This document shows positions 51,722-60,361 of a stretch of 64,000 nucleotides of DNA, in pieces. Both the position numbers and the translations under genes were made by a program. The notes under the pieces were generated by a model. That model was not told the DNA's origin. It did no database searches and worked only from the letters and a program-made list of their open reading frames with translations. Source of the stretch: Streptomyces microflavus (GTDB lineage Bacteria; Actinomycetota; Actinomycetes; Streptomycetales; Streptomycetaceae); the NCBI RefSeq assembly GCF_014650075.1, contig NZ_BMUG01000019.1, forward strand, positions 35,831 through 99,830, given 5' to 3'. How positions within the stretch are numbered: the first letter of the stretch is position 1; each line of letters begins with the position of its first letter.

Positions 51722-52912
51722 TCAGCGGACGGCCACCACCGCCGAACCGTGCCCGAACAGCCCCTGGTTGGCCGTGATCCCCACCCGGGCGCCCGGCACC
51801 TGCCGGTCTCCGGCCTGCCCGCGCAACTGCCAGGTCAGCTCGCAGACCTGAGCGATCGCCTGCGCGGGCACCGCCTCGCCGAACGAGGCGAGACCCCCGC
51901 TCGCGTTGACCGGGATCCGGCCGCCCAGCGCGGTCACCCCCTCCCGTACCAGCTTCGCACCCTCACCCGGACCGCACAGCCCGATGTCCTCGTACCACTC
52001 CAACTCCAGTGCGGTGGACAGGTCGTAGACCTCCGCCAGCGACAGATCCTCCGGCCCGATCCCCGCCTCCTCGTAGGCGGACCGGGCGATCGACGCCCGG
52101 AAGCTCTCCGGCGAGGGCTCCACGGCCACCGCCGAGTCGGTGCCGATGTCCGGCAGGTCGAGGACGGTCCTCGGGAACGTCGGCGTCACGGTGGAGACGG
52201 CCCGGATCCGCACGGGATCGGCCACCCCCCGCCGCCGGGCGAAGTCCATGCCGCACAGCACCAGCGCGGCGGCCCCGTCGGAGGTGGCGCAGATGTCCAG
52301 CAGCCGCAGCGGATCGGCCACCACCGCGGACGCGGCGACCTCCTCGGCGGTCACCGGCGTCCGGTAGCGGGCGTACGCGTTCAGCGCCCCCGCCGCCGCG
52401 TTCTTCACCTTGACCAGGGCGAAGTCGTCCGGTGAGTCCCCGTACAGGGCCATCCGGCGGCGGGCGTACAGCCCGAAGTACGCCGGGTTCGTCGCCCCGA
52501 GCACCCGGAACCGCAGCCAGTCCGGGTCGTCCGGCCGGTCCCCGCCCGCCGGGGCGAAGAACCCCTTGGGCGCCGCATCCGCCCCCACCACCAGGACCAC
52601 GTCCGCCATCCCCGCCAGGATCTGGGCCCGCGCGGTGTTGATCGCCTGCGCCCCCGACGCGCACGCGGCGTACACGGAGGTCACCCGCGCCCCCTGCCAC
52701 CCCAGCGCCCGCGCGAACGTCGCCCCGGCCACGTACCCCGGATAGCCGCCCCGGACAGTCTGCGCGCCGACCACCGACCCCACCTCGGGCCACCCGATGC
52801 CCGCGTCGTCGAGGGCGGCGCGCGCGGCGGCACGCCCGTACGAGACGAAGCTGCGCCCCCACTTGCCCCACGGGTGCATCCCGGCCCCGAGGACCGCCAC
52901 ATCGCCGCTCAC
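51722..52912 (-). CDS. Thiolase-family / lipid-transfer-type protein
   Basis: 396 residues. Nucleophile-type Cys is in VYAACASGAQAINTARAQIL; the C-terminal half keeps EVYDLSTALELEWYEDIG and GRIPVNASGGLASFGEAVPA, ending in ANQGLFGHGSA. This is the SCP-x/Ltp-like branch that usually pairs with a DUF35 OB-fold protein and acts in sterol, side-chain or fatty acyl-CoA cleavage, often as a retro-aldolase. The GTG start overlaps the stop of the DUF35 gene (GTGA), confirming the pair. Confidence 0.88.
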   Translation of the reverse strand: MSGDVAVLGAGMHPWGKWGRSFVSYGRAAARAALDDAGIGWPEVGSVVGAQTVRGGYPGYVAGATFARALGWQGARVTSVYAACASGAQAINTARAQILAGMADVVLVVGADAAPKGFFAPAGGDRPDDPDWLRFRVLGATNPAYFGLYARRRMALYGDSPDDFALVKVKNAAAGALNAYARYRTPVTAEEVAASAVVADPLRLLDICATSDGAAALVLCGMDFARRRGVADPVRIRAVSTVTPTFPRTVLDLPDIGTDSAVAVEPSPESFRASIARSAYEEAGIGPEDLSLAEVYDLSTALELEWYEDIGLCGPGEGAKLVREGVTALGGRIPVNASGGLASFGEAVPAQAIAQVCELTWQLRGQAGDRQVPGARVGITANQGLFGHGSAVVAVR

Positions 52913-53373
52913 GACAGGGCCTCCACCGCGACGGGCCGCCAGTGCCAGGTCGTGTGTACGGTGTCCGCCGCCGGATCCTCCTCCAGGACACCCGGCACCA
53001 CCTCCACCACCGAGCCCACGGGCAGATCGCCCACGCCCACCCCGGGCGCGGCCTGCCCCAGGACCACCATGCGCTCGGCCGCCAGTTCCACGGCGACGAG
53101 GGTGTACGGCACCCAGGGCACCGCGGGGTCGCTGACGTACGGGGGAGGGGGCCGGTAGCGCCCGTCGGTGCAGGACCACACCGTGCCCCGCTTCGACAGC
53201 GCCACCTCCTCCAGCTCCCCGCCGGGGCAGCCCGGATTGCGGCAGTGGTCGTCCTCACGGGGGAAGTGGACCGACCGGCAGCCCGAGCAGCGGGTGCCCA
53301 GCAGCCGGAACCCCTCCTCGGCGGTGTCCTCGGTGAACCAACCGGCCACCACGGGTATGCGTGTACGTGGCAA
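52909..53373 (-). CDS. DUF35 zinc-ribbon/OB-fold partner protein
   Basis: 154 residues. A zinc ribbon (LLGTRCSGCRSVHFPREDDH, CRNPGCPG) is followed by an OB-fold acyl-CoA-binding part (GTVWSCTDGRY, VELAAERMVVLGQAAPGVGV). Such proteins form an obligate complex with the neighbouring thiolase-like enzyme. The TTG start at 53373 follows GGGGAGGGG; a GTG a few codons later is an alternative. A palindromic operator lies 20 bases upstream. Confidence 0.87.
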   Translation of the reverse strand: MPRTRIPVVAGWFTEDTAEEGFRLLGTRCSGCRSVHFPREDDHCRNPGCPGGELEEVALSKRGTVWSCTDGRYRPPPPYVSDPAVPWVPYTLVAVELAAERMVVLGQAAPGVGVGDLPVGSVVEVVPGVLEEDPAADTVHTTWHWRPVAVEALS

Positions 53374-53393
53374 AGCCCCTCCCCGGCACTGGA

Positions 53394-53410
53394 TCTGACG
53401 GAACGTCAGA
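53394..53410. promoter_or_regulatory. Palindromic operator upstream of the DUF35-thiolase pair
   Basis: TCTGACG-GAA-CGTCAGA is a 17-base inverted repeat typical of TetR-family operators in actinobacterial lipid-degradation operons. No regulator gene is adjacent, so the repressor is elsewhere. Confidence 0.6.
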
Positions 53411-53458
53411 AGTGTGCCACGGGCGGCCGCCCCCGGCGAGAGGGACGGCCCGGCGTCC

Positions 53459-53821
53459 TCAGCCGCGCTCGTCCCCGCCGTGCTCGGTCAGCCACTTCGC
53501 CGCGGTCTCCGCCAATTCGGCGTCCCGGCCGGCCAGCATCATCCCGATCATCTGCGCGTCCCCACGCAGCGACCACGCCGGATGCCCGAACGTCGCCGGG
53601 TTGTTCTTCTCGATCAGGAAGTGCGCGGGCCAGGCCGTGCCGTACCCGATCAGCGGCAGGGCCGCGAGGTAGCGCTTCCGGCCCCGCGCCAGCCCGTAGA
53701 CGGCGATCGCGAGACCGGTGAGGGTGCCGGTCAGATGGACCCAGCGGGTGGCGGCACGGGAGTGCATCGCGACGTAGTACGGCCAGAATTCCTCGTACGA
53801 ATCGAACGTCTGCTGTGACAT
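53459..53821 (-). CDS. DUF962/Mpo1-like small membrane protein
   Basis: 120 residues. Signature FDSYEEFWPYYVAMHSRAAT and WVHLTGTLTGLAIAVYGL with a His-rich helix, then IGYGTAWPAHFLIEKNNPAT and an N-P-A-x-F-G-H-P motif (TFGHPAWSLRGD). Mpo1-type members are iron-dependent dioxygenases of 2-hydroxy fatty acids; most bacterial members are untested. ATG 53821 is chosen because homology begins at MSQQTFDSY. Confidence 0.87.
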   Translation of the reverse strand: MSQQTFDSYEEFWPYYVAMHSRAATRWVHLTGTLTGLAIAVYGLARGRKRYLAALPLIGYGTAWPAHFLIEKNNPATFGHPAWSLRGDAQMIGMMLAGRDAELAETAAKWLTEHGGDERG

Positions 53822-53927
53822 ACGGGCACCGTAGCCGCCCGACCGGCAACCGAACACGCCCCTTCCGCGTCCGAAAGGAAGAACGGGCGGCCGGAGCCCA
53901 CGGGGGTGGTCCCGGTCGCCCGTTCCT

Positions 53928-54737
53928 TCAGTGCCCGGCTACCGACCTGCGATCCACCGGGAAGTCGAAATAGGTGTCGGGGAACAGCTCGGGCCTGTGG
54001 GTGAAGTGCCACCACTCCTCGGGCAGGTTCACGAACCCCACGTCGGTCAACGTCCGCTTCAGGAACTGCCTGTTGGCGCGCTGCGCTCCCCGTATCCGGG
54101 GATCATCCGTATGCGACAGCGTGTCGAAGCAGTCGTAACCGGTGCCCATGTCCACCGAGTTGTCGGGGAACCGCTCACCCTTCGGCGCGAAGCAGGGCGC
54201 CAGCGGCTCACCCGGACGGTAGGGCCTGGTCGGCAGGGCGGGCAGCCGGACGAGCGTCAGGTCCACCGTGCTTCCCCTGCTGTGCCCGGACTTCTCCGCG
54301 ATGTAACCGTCGTCGAACAGACGGGACTTGTCGACCAGCGGATAGAACTCCCCCTTCATGGCATGATCGTCGAGATCCTTCGCCCAGCGCACGAAGTGGT
54401 CCACCGCCCGCTGCGGCCGATAGCAGTCGTACACCTTCAGCGAATACCCCTGACGCAGCAGGCGCTTCTGCGCCAGGTGCAGTGCGCGGGCGGCGGGCCG
54501 GGTCAGGACGCAGACCGGCTGCCGGTATCCGTCGACGCGTTCGCCCAGGAAGGTGTGCGCCGTGGTGTAGCGCATCTCCTGGATGATCGTCGGATCCACC
54601 GACCGCAACGCCACGAACCCTTCAGGCGCCTTCGGTTCGGGACGGGCCTGCGCCGGCGCGGGGGAGACGGCCGTGGCGACGAGCAGGGCGGCGGCAGCGG
54701 TGGCCAGAGCGCGGAGAACGGTACGCATTCCTGTCAT
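53928..54737 (-). CDS. Secreted D-Ala-D-Ala dipeptidase-like protein (VanX/M15D)
   Basis: 269 residues with a Sec signal (RTVLRALATAAAALLVATAV, cleavage near AQA). The zinc site is complete: SGHSRGSTVDLTL (His, Asp) and EEWWHFTHRP (Glu base, His). YDCYRPQRAVDHFVRWAKDL supplies the usual Arg. It hydrolyses D-alanyl-D-alanine; export suggests cell-wall turnover rather than vancomycin resistance, and there is no vanHA neighbour. The ATG at 54737 is preferred; an in-frame ATG lies at 54728. Confidence 0.88.
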   Translation of the reverse strand: MTGMRTVLRALATAAAALLVATAVSPAPAQARPEPKAPEGFVALRSVDPTIIQEMRYTTAHTFLGERVDGYRQPVCVLTRPAARALHLAQKRLLRQGYSLKVYDCYRPQRAVDHFVRWAKDLDDHAMKGEFYPLVDKSRLFDDGYIAEKSGHSRGSTVDLTLVRLPALPTRPYRPGEPLAPCFAPKGERFPDNSVDMGTGYDCFDTLSHTDDPRIRGAQRANRQFLKRTLTDVGFVNLPEEWWHFTHRPELFPDTYFDFPVDRRSVAGH

Positions 54738-54784
54738 GGGCACATCGTCTACCAGCTTCGCGGCCCCCGCGGAAGGACGATCGG

Positions 54785-54790
54785 ATACAG
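54785..54790 (+). promoter_or_regulatory. -10 box giving a possibly leaderless NUDIX transcript
   Basis: TACAGT lies 7 bases before the GTG start at 54798, the spacing expected if transcription begins at the start codon. No -35 is clear. Confidence 0.45.
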
Positions 54791-54797
54791 TCCGCCC

Positions 54798-55364
54798 GTG
54801 TCCGAGCCCACCAGCAGCCCCGCCCCGACGACCGGTCGGCAGCCGTCCCCGTACGTCAGGGACTCCCACTGCTCCACCTGCGGAGCCCCGTACACCGCCC
54901 CGGCCGCCCCTGACACCTGGCCCCGCACCTGTGCACGCTGCGGCACCACCGCCTACCGCAACCCGCTCCCGGTCGCCGTGGCCCTCCTCCCCGTGACCGG
55001 ACCGAGCTCGGCCGGACTCGTCGTCATCACGCGCACCATCCAGCCGCAGAAGGGCGGCACGGCCCTGCCCGGCGGCTTCATCGACCACGCCGAGGACTGG
55101 CGGCACGCGGTCGTCCGCGAACTGCGTGAGGAGACCGGGATCGAGGCCGCCGAACAGGACGTCCGCCTCGCCGAAGCCCTCAGCTCCACCGGCGGCCACC
55201 TCCTGCTCTTCGGGCTCCTCCCGCAACGGCCCCTGTCGAGCCTGCCGCCCTCCGTCCCCACCGACGAGACGTCGGGGTACGAGATCCTGTACGCCCCCCG
55301 CCCGCTGGCGTTCCCGCTGCACACGGAGGCCGTGAACGCCTGGTTCGCGGGAAACTACGACTGA
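54798..55364 (+). CDS. NUDIX hydrolase with N-terminal zinc ribbon
   Basis: 188 residues. A four-cysteine ribbon (HCSTCGAPY ... TCARCGTTAY) precedes a NUDIX fold with a canonical box: GGFIDHAEDW then RELREETGI, matching GX5EX7REUXEEXGU. This organisation is like NADH pyrophosphatase NudC-type and related enzymes; the exact nucleotide substrate is unknown. The GTG start was chosen over upstream frames because the region before it is the divergent promoter for the dipeptidase. Confidence 0.87.
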   Translation: MSEPTSSPAPTTGRQPSPYVRDSHCSTCGAPYTAPAAPDTWPRTCARCGTTAYRNPLPVAVALLPVTGPSSAGLVVITRTIQPQKGGTALPGGFIDHAEDWRHAVVRELREETGIEAAEQDVRLAEALSSTGGHLLLFGLLPQRPLSSLPPSVPTDETSGYEILYAPRPLAFPLHTEAVNAWFAGNYD

Positions 55365-55377
55365 CACCCCATCGAGG

Positions 55378-55740
55378 GCGTACGGGGCTTCGCCCGAGCG
55401 ACCCGCCACTCCGGCGTACGGGGCTTCGCCCGAAGAGCCCCGCGACCCGGGCGTACGGGGCTTCGCCCGAAGAGCCCCGCGACCCGGGCGTACCGGGCTT
55501 CGCCCGAAGAGCCCCGCGACCCGGGCGTACGGGGCTTCACCCCTAGAGCCCCGCGACCCGGGCGTACGGGGCTTCACCCCTAGAGCCCCGCGACCCGGGC
55601 GTACGGGGCTTCACCCCTAGAGCCCCGCGACCCCGGCGTACCGGGCTTCGCCCCAAGAGCCCCGCGACCCGGGCGTGCCGGGCTTCGCCCCAAGGGCCCC
55701 GCCACCCCAGGCGTACGGCGCCCCCCCCGGAAGAGCCCCG
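55378..55740. repeat. 37-base minisatellite, about 10 units
   Basis: Consecutive 37-base units start with GGCGTACGGGGCTTCGCC and end with AGAGCCCCGCGACCCG. The middle units fall in two sub-types: CGCCCGAAG and CACCCCTAG. The first and last units are the most diverged. Each CGCCCGAAG-type unit can fold into a hairpin (GGGGCTTCG against CGAAG-AG-CCCC). The array fills the whole gap between the convergent NUDIX and GH31 genes, up to the GH31 stop codon. Confidence 0.93.
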
Positions 55741-58104
55741 CTACCCCGCCACCCCCCGCACCCGCACCGGAAGCCCGACCGCCGCCGCCCCCTCCTCACC
55801 TTCCCGCTCCACCACGACCCGCTCGCCCTCCCACCGCGCCACATACCGCTCCACCTCGGCCTCGGCCCACCCGTCACCCGGGTCCCGGACCACCAGCCCG
55901 CCCCCGGTACGCCCCGGCGCGGGCGCCCACACCTCAAGCTCCAGCTCACCGTCCGCGTCCCGCACCGGAATGACCGCCCCCGCCCGCGCCAGCACCGGGA
56001 TCCGGGAGAGCGGCGCGTCGATCACCACCGGCCCCGGCCCCTCGTACGCCCGCCCGGTCGCCGTGTCGTACCAGCGCCCCCGGGGCAGCCGCACCACCCT
56101 CCGCTCCGCCCCGCTCTCCATCACCGGCGCCACCAGCAGCGCGTCGCCCAGCAGGAACGCGTCCTCGCACCCCCGCAACGCCCGGTCGCCCGGCGCCGCC
56201 CACCACACCGGCCGCACATAGGGCGCCCCCGACAACCGCGCCACGTGCGAGAGCGTCACGAAGTACGGGTGCAGCCGCTCCCGCTCCACCAGCGCCGCCC
56301 GCGCGTGCTCCAGCACCTCGGGCCCGAACTCCCACGGCTCCCGCCGCCCCGCGTCGATCGCCGAATGGGTCCGGAACAGCGGCAGGTACGCGCCCAGCTG
56401 GAACCACCGCAGATACAGCTCGGGCGAGGGGAACCCGTCGAACCCGCCCACGTCCGGACCGGAGTACGGCACCCCGCACAGCCCGAGACCCAGCACCAGC
56501 GACAGAGAGGCCCGCAGCCCCGGCCACCCGGTGGACACATCACCGGACCAGGTGCCCCCGTACCTCTGCATCCCCGCCCACCCCGAGCGCGAGAACAGGA
56601 AGGGCCGCGCCTCGGGACGGAGCCGGAGCAGCCCCTCGTACCCCGCACGCGCCATCGCGAGCCCGTACACGTTGTGCGCCTCGCGATGGTCGCCGCCCAC
56701 GCCCTCCAGGACATGCCGGGCCGAACGCGGCAGTGACGGATCCCCGAACGCGGCGAATGACACCGGCTCGTTCATGTCGTGCCAGACCCCCGAGAAGCCC
56801 TGCGCAAGCCGCTCCTCGTACAGAGATCCCCACCATTCCCGCACAACCGGATCAGTGAAATCCGGATACACGCAGGCCCCGGGCCACACCTCGCCCACCA
56901 CCACCCGCCCCCGCGCGTCCCGGACGTACGCCCCACGCTCCCCGAGCGCCACGCCCGCGTCGAACACCGCGTCACCCGGCGCCGCCTTCACCGCCGGATC
57001 CACGATCGACACCAGCCGCACGCCCCCCTCGCGCAACTCCTCCGCCAGCGCGGGCAGCGCGGGGAACCGACCCCGGTCGACCGTGAACACCCGGTGCGCG
57101 TCGTAGTGGTCGATGTCCAGATGCAGCACCGACAGCGGAAGCCCCCGCTCCCGGTACCCGGCCACCACCCGCCGCACCTCCCGCTCACTCCCGAACCCCC
57201 ACCGGGCGTGCTGCGGCCCCAGCGCCCACGACGGCGGCACCGCCGGCGCCCCCGTCAGCGCCGTCCACCCCCGCAGCACCCGGGCCGGCGTCCCCGCCAC
57301 CACCCAGCAGCGCAGCGGACCGCCCTCCATCCGCACCTCACAGGTCCCCGGCCGGTCGTGCCCGGAGCCCGCACCCTCCTCGCCCTCCCGCACCAGCACC
57401 CGGCCCGCCCAGGTGTTGTCGTGGAACGCCAGATGGGTGCCCGCGTCCGACACCACCACCTGCACCGGCATCGTCAGATACAGCGGATCGTCCCCCGGGC
57501 CGAACCGCCCGCCCGGGTCCGTGTTCCACAGCCCGTACGACCCGTCCCGCAGCCGGGGCCCCGAAGCCCGCCCGCCCAGACCGAAGAACTGAGCGTCCGC
57601 CGGCACCTCCGACCGCTGCACCCACCGCACCGCACCCCCACCCACCGGCTCCCACCAGCGCGGCGGCAACTCCCGCCGCAACAGCACCCCGCCCGGCGTC
57701 CGCAGCTCCACCGCACCGGTCCGCGACACCACCACGGTCAGCCGCTCGGAGACCACCTGCCAGCCACCGTCCTTGTCCGGCTCCAGCACCGCCCGCGGAT
57801 CCGGCCCCGGCACCTCACCCGCCAGCGCGTACGACGGCAGCGGATCGGCCCCGTCCCACGCCCAGAACACCGCACCCCCCACCGCCACCCGGATCCGCAG
57901 CTCCGAACGGGCGAACCGCACCACACCCCCGCCAGGACCCGGCTCCGCCCCCACCAGAGCACCGGGCACCCGGGCCCGCTCCGCACCGCGCGGAGGCAGC
58001 GCACGCGCATCCGCCGACCGGCGCCGCCACGCCGCACGCACCGTGCGCAGCCCCCGCACCGAACCGACCAACCTCACCCGACGCACCAGGTCACGACCGT
58101 CCAT
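55741..58104 (-). CDS. GH31 alpha-glucosidase/xylosidase-type glycoside hydrolase
   Basis: 787 residues, full-length GH31: an N-terminal beta-sandwich, a (beta/alpha)8 barrel and C-terminal beta domains. The nucleophile Asp lies in GVWHDMNEPVSF (about residue 440) and the acid/base Asp in TWSGDVSTGW (about 518); DIDHYDAHRVFT is the family strand-4 motif. No signal peptide, so it acts inside the cell, on maltose-type or other alpha-glycosides. ATG 58104 has AGGG 8 bases upstream; a GTG nine bases earlier is less likely. Confidence 0.92.
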   Translation of the reverse strand: MDGRDLVRRVRLVGSVRGLRTVRAAWRRRSADARALPPRGAERARVPGALVGAEPGPGGGVVRFARSELRIRVAVGGAVFWAWDGADPLPSYALAGEVPGPDPRAVLEPDKDGGWQVVSERLTVVVSRTGAVELRTPGGVLLRRELPPRWWEPVGGGAVRWVQRSEVPADAQFFGLGGRASGPRLRDGSYGLWNTDPGGRFGPGDDPLYLTMPVQVVVSDAGTHLAFHDNTWAGRVLVREGEEGAGSGHDRPGTCEVRMEGGPLRCWVVAGTPARVLRGWTALTGAPAVPPSWALGPQHARWGFGSEREVRRVVAGYRERGLPLSVLHLDIDHYDAHRVFTVDRGRFPALPALAEELREGGVRLVSIVDPAVKAAPGDAVFDAGVALGERGAYVRDARGRVVVGEVWPGACVYPDFTDPVVREWWGSLYEERLAQGFSGVWHDMNEPVSFAAFGDPSLPRSARHVLEGVGGDHREAHNVYGLAMARAGYEGLLRLRPEARPFLFSRSGWAGMQRYGGTWSGDVSTGWPGLRASLSLVLGLGLCGVPYSGPDVGGFDGFPSPELYLRWFQLGAYLPLFRTHSAIDAGRREPWEFGPEVLEHARAALVERERLHPYFVTLSHVARLSGAPYVRPVWWAAPGDRALRGCEDAFLLGDALLVAPVMESGAERRVVRLPRGRWYDTATGRAYEGPGPVVIDAPLSRIPVLARAGAVIPVRDADGELELEVWAPAPGRTGGGLVVRDPGDGWAEAEVERYVARWEGERVVVEREGEEGAAAVGLPVRVRGVAG

Positions 58105-58318
58105 GGCGCACACCCTGCCACCCGCCCGGACCGCAGAACCTCCCGTTCAACTCCCGTTCACCCACCCCGACGGAAGATCGTCGCCCCGCCTCACGCCGGC
58201 CCACTCTGGTGCCGAAGACGATCACATGGCATCGTCCGTGTCAGCCGCTCACGCGCACACCCCAGCCCGTGCGCGCCGACACGCCACCCGCGTACCCGTC
58301 CAGCCAGGGAGCCGCCCG

Positions 58319-60298
58319 ATGACCGCAGCCACACCCGACGCACCCCTCTGGGAGCCCAGCCCCGAGCGCATCGAGGCCGCGGCCGTGACCCGCTTCCAGA
58401 GCTGGGCCGCGAGCCGCTTCGGAGCCCCGGCCGACGGCGGGTACGCGGCCCTGCACCGCTGGTCCGTCGACGAGCTCGACACCTTCTGGCAGGCCGTCGC
58501 CGAGTGGTTCGACATCCGCTTCTCCACCCCGTACGAGAGCGTCATCGGCGACCGCACCATGCCCGGCGCCACCTGGTTCCCCGGCGCCACCCTCAACTAC
58601 GCCGAACACGCCCTGCGCACCGCCGAGGACCCGGCCCGCGCCGACACCCCCGCCCTCCTGTACGTCGACGAGACCCACACCCAGGTCCCGATCAGCTGGT
58701 CCGACCTCCGCCGCCAGGTCGGCGCGCTGGCCGCCGAACTCCGCGCCCTCGGCGTCACCCCCGGCGACCGGGTCAGCGGCTACCTCCCCAACATCCCGCA
58801 GGCCGTCGTCGCCTTCCTCGCCACCGCAGCCGTCGGCGGCGTCTGGACCTCCTGCGCCCCCGACTTCGGCGCCCGCAGCGTCCTCGACCGGTTCCAGCAG
58901 ATCGAACCCGTCGTCCTCTTCACCGTCGACGGCTACCGCTACGGCGGCAAGGAGCACGACCGTACGGAGACCGTCGCCGAACTCCGCCGCGAACTGCCCA
59001 CCCTGCGCGCCGTCGTCCACATCCCGCTGCTCGGCACCGACGCCCCCGAAGGCGCCCTCGCCTGGGCGGCCCTCACCTCGGCCGACACCGAGCCGGTCTT
59101 CGAGCAGGTCCCCTTCGACCACCCGCTCTGGGTCCTCTACTCCTCCGGCACCACCGGCCTGCCCAAGGCCATCGTGCAGTCCCAGGGCGGCATCCTGCTC
59201 GAACACTTCAAGCAGATCGGCCTCCACTGCGACCTCGGACCCGAGGACCGCTTCTTCTGGTACACCTCCACCGGCTGGATGATGTGGAACTTCCTCGTCT
59301 CCGGCCTCCTCACCGGCACCACCGTCGTCCTGTACGACGGCAGCCCCGGCTACCCGGACGTCAGCGCCCAGTGGCGGATCGCCGAACAGACCGGCGCCAC
59401 CCTCTACGGCACCTCCGCCGCGTACGTCATGGCCTGCCGCAAGGCCGGCATCCACCCCGGCCGCGACTTCGACCTCTCCCGCGTCCAGTGCGTCGCCACC
59501 ACCGGCTCCCCGCTCCCGCCCGACGGCTTCCGCTGGCTCCACGACGAGGTCGCCGACGACCTCTGGATCGCCTCCGTCAGCGGCGGCACCGACGTCTGCA
59601 GCTGCTTCGCCGGAGCCGTCCCCACCCTCCCGGTCCACATCGGTGAACTCCAGGCCCCCTGCCTCGGCACCGACCTCCAGTCCTGGGACCCGGCCGGCAA
59701 GCCCCTCACCGGCGAGGTCGGCGAACTGGTCGTCACCAACCCCCTCCCGTCCATGCCGATCCGCTTCTGGAACGACCCCGACGGCAGCCGCTACCACGAC
59801 AGCTACTTCGACATGTTCCCCGGCGTCTGGCGCCACGGGGACTGGATCACCATCACCGACCGCGGCTCGGTGATCATCCACGGCCGCTCCGACTCCACCC
59901 TCAACCGCCAGGGCGTCCGCATGGGCTCCGCCGACATCTACGAGGCCGTCGAACGGCTCCCCGAGATCCGCGAGTCCCTCGTCATCGGGATCGAAGAGCC
60001 CGACGGCGGATACTGGATGCCGCTCTTCGTCCACCTCGCCGAAGGCGCCACCCTCGACGACGACCTGCGAGCGGCGATCAAGGCGACCATCCGCGAGAAC
60101 CTCTCCCCGCGCCACGTACCGGACGAGGTCATCGAGGTCCCCGCCATCCCGCACACCCTCACCGGCAAGCGCATCGAGGTCCCGGTCAAGCGCCTGCTCC
60201 AGGGCACCGAACTCGCCAAGGCGGTCAACCCGGGCTCGGTCGACAACCTCGACCTCCTCCACTTCTACGCCGAACTGGCCGCGAACCGCCGCCGCTAG
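58319..60298 (+). CDS. Acetoacetate-CoA ligase (acetoacetyl-CoA synthetase)
   Basis: 659 residues, the length of this acyl-CoA synthetase subfamily. The P-loop is YSSGTTGLPKAIVQSQGG (about 274-291), the family-specific TSTGWMMWNFLVSGL follows, then GDWITITDRGSVIIHGRSDS, and the A10 lysine in LTGKRIEVPVK (about residue 616). It activates acetoacetate to acetoacetyl-CoA with ATP. AGGGAG lies upstream of ATG 58319. Its neighbour, 63 bases downstream, encodes an unknown protein. Confidence 0.93.
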   Translation: MTAATPDAPLWEPSPERIEAAAVTRFQSWAASRFGAPADGGYAALHRWSVDELDTFWQAVAEWFDIRFSTPYESVIGDRTMPGATWFPGATLNYAEHALRTAEDPARADTPALLYVDETHTQVPISWSDLRRQVGALAAELRALGVTPGDRVSGYLPNIPQAVVAFLATAAVGGVWTSCAPDFGARSVLDRFQQIEPVVLFTVDGYRYGGKEHDRTETVAELRRELPTLRAVVHIPLLGTDAPEGALAWAALTSADTEPVFEQVPFDHPLWVLYSSGTTGLPKAIVQSQGGILLEHFKQIGLHCDLGPEDRFFWYTSTGWMMWNFLVSGLLTGTTVVLYDGSPGYPDVSAQWRIAEQTGATLYGTSAAYVMACRKAGIHPGRDFDLSRVQCVATTGSPLPPDGFRWLHDEVADDLWIASVSGGTDVCSCFAGAVPTLPVHIGELQAPCLGTDLQSWDPAGKPLTGEVGELVVTNPLPSMPIRFWNDPDGSRYHDSYFDMFPGVWRHGDWITITDRGSVIIHGRSDSTLNRQGVRMGSADIYEAVERLPEIRESLVIGIEEPDGGYWMPLFVHLAEGATLDDDLRAAIKATIRENLSPRHVPDEVIEVPAIPHTLTGKRIEVPVKRLLQGTELAKAVNPGSVDNLDLLHFYAELAANRRR

Positions 60299-60361
60299 TC
60301 TGCTTGTCAGTCCCCCTGGTTACGCTGAGTGAGCAAGGATTCACCGCGCACAGGGGGACAC

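Noticed and set aside
55378..55740. CRISPR array
   Set aside because: The units are contiguous with no variable spacers and no cas genes are near.
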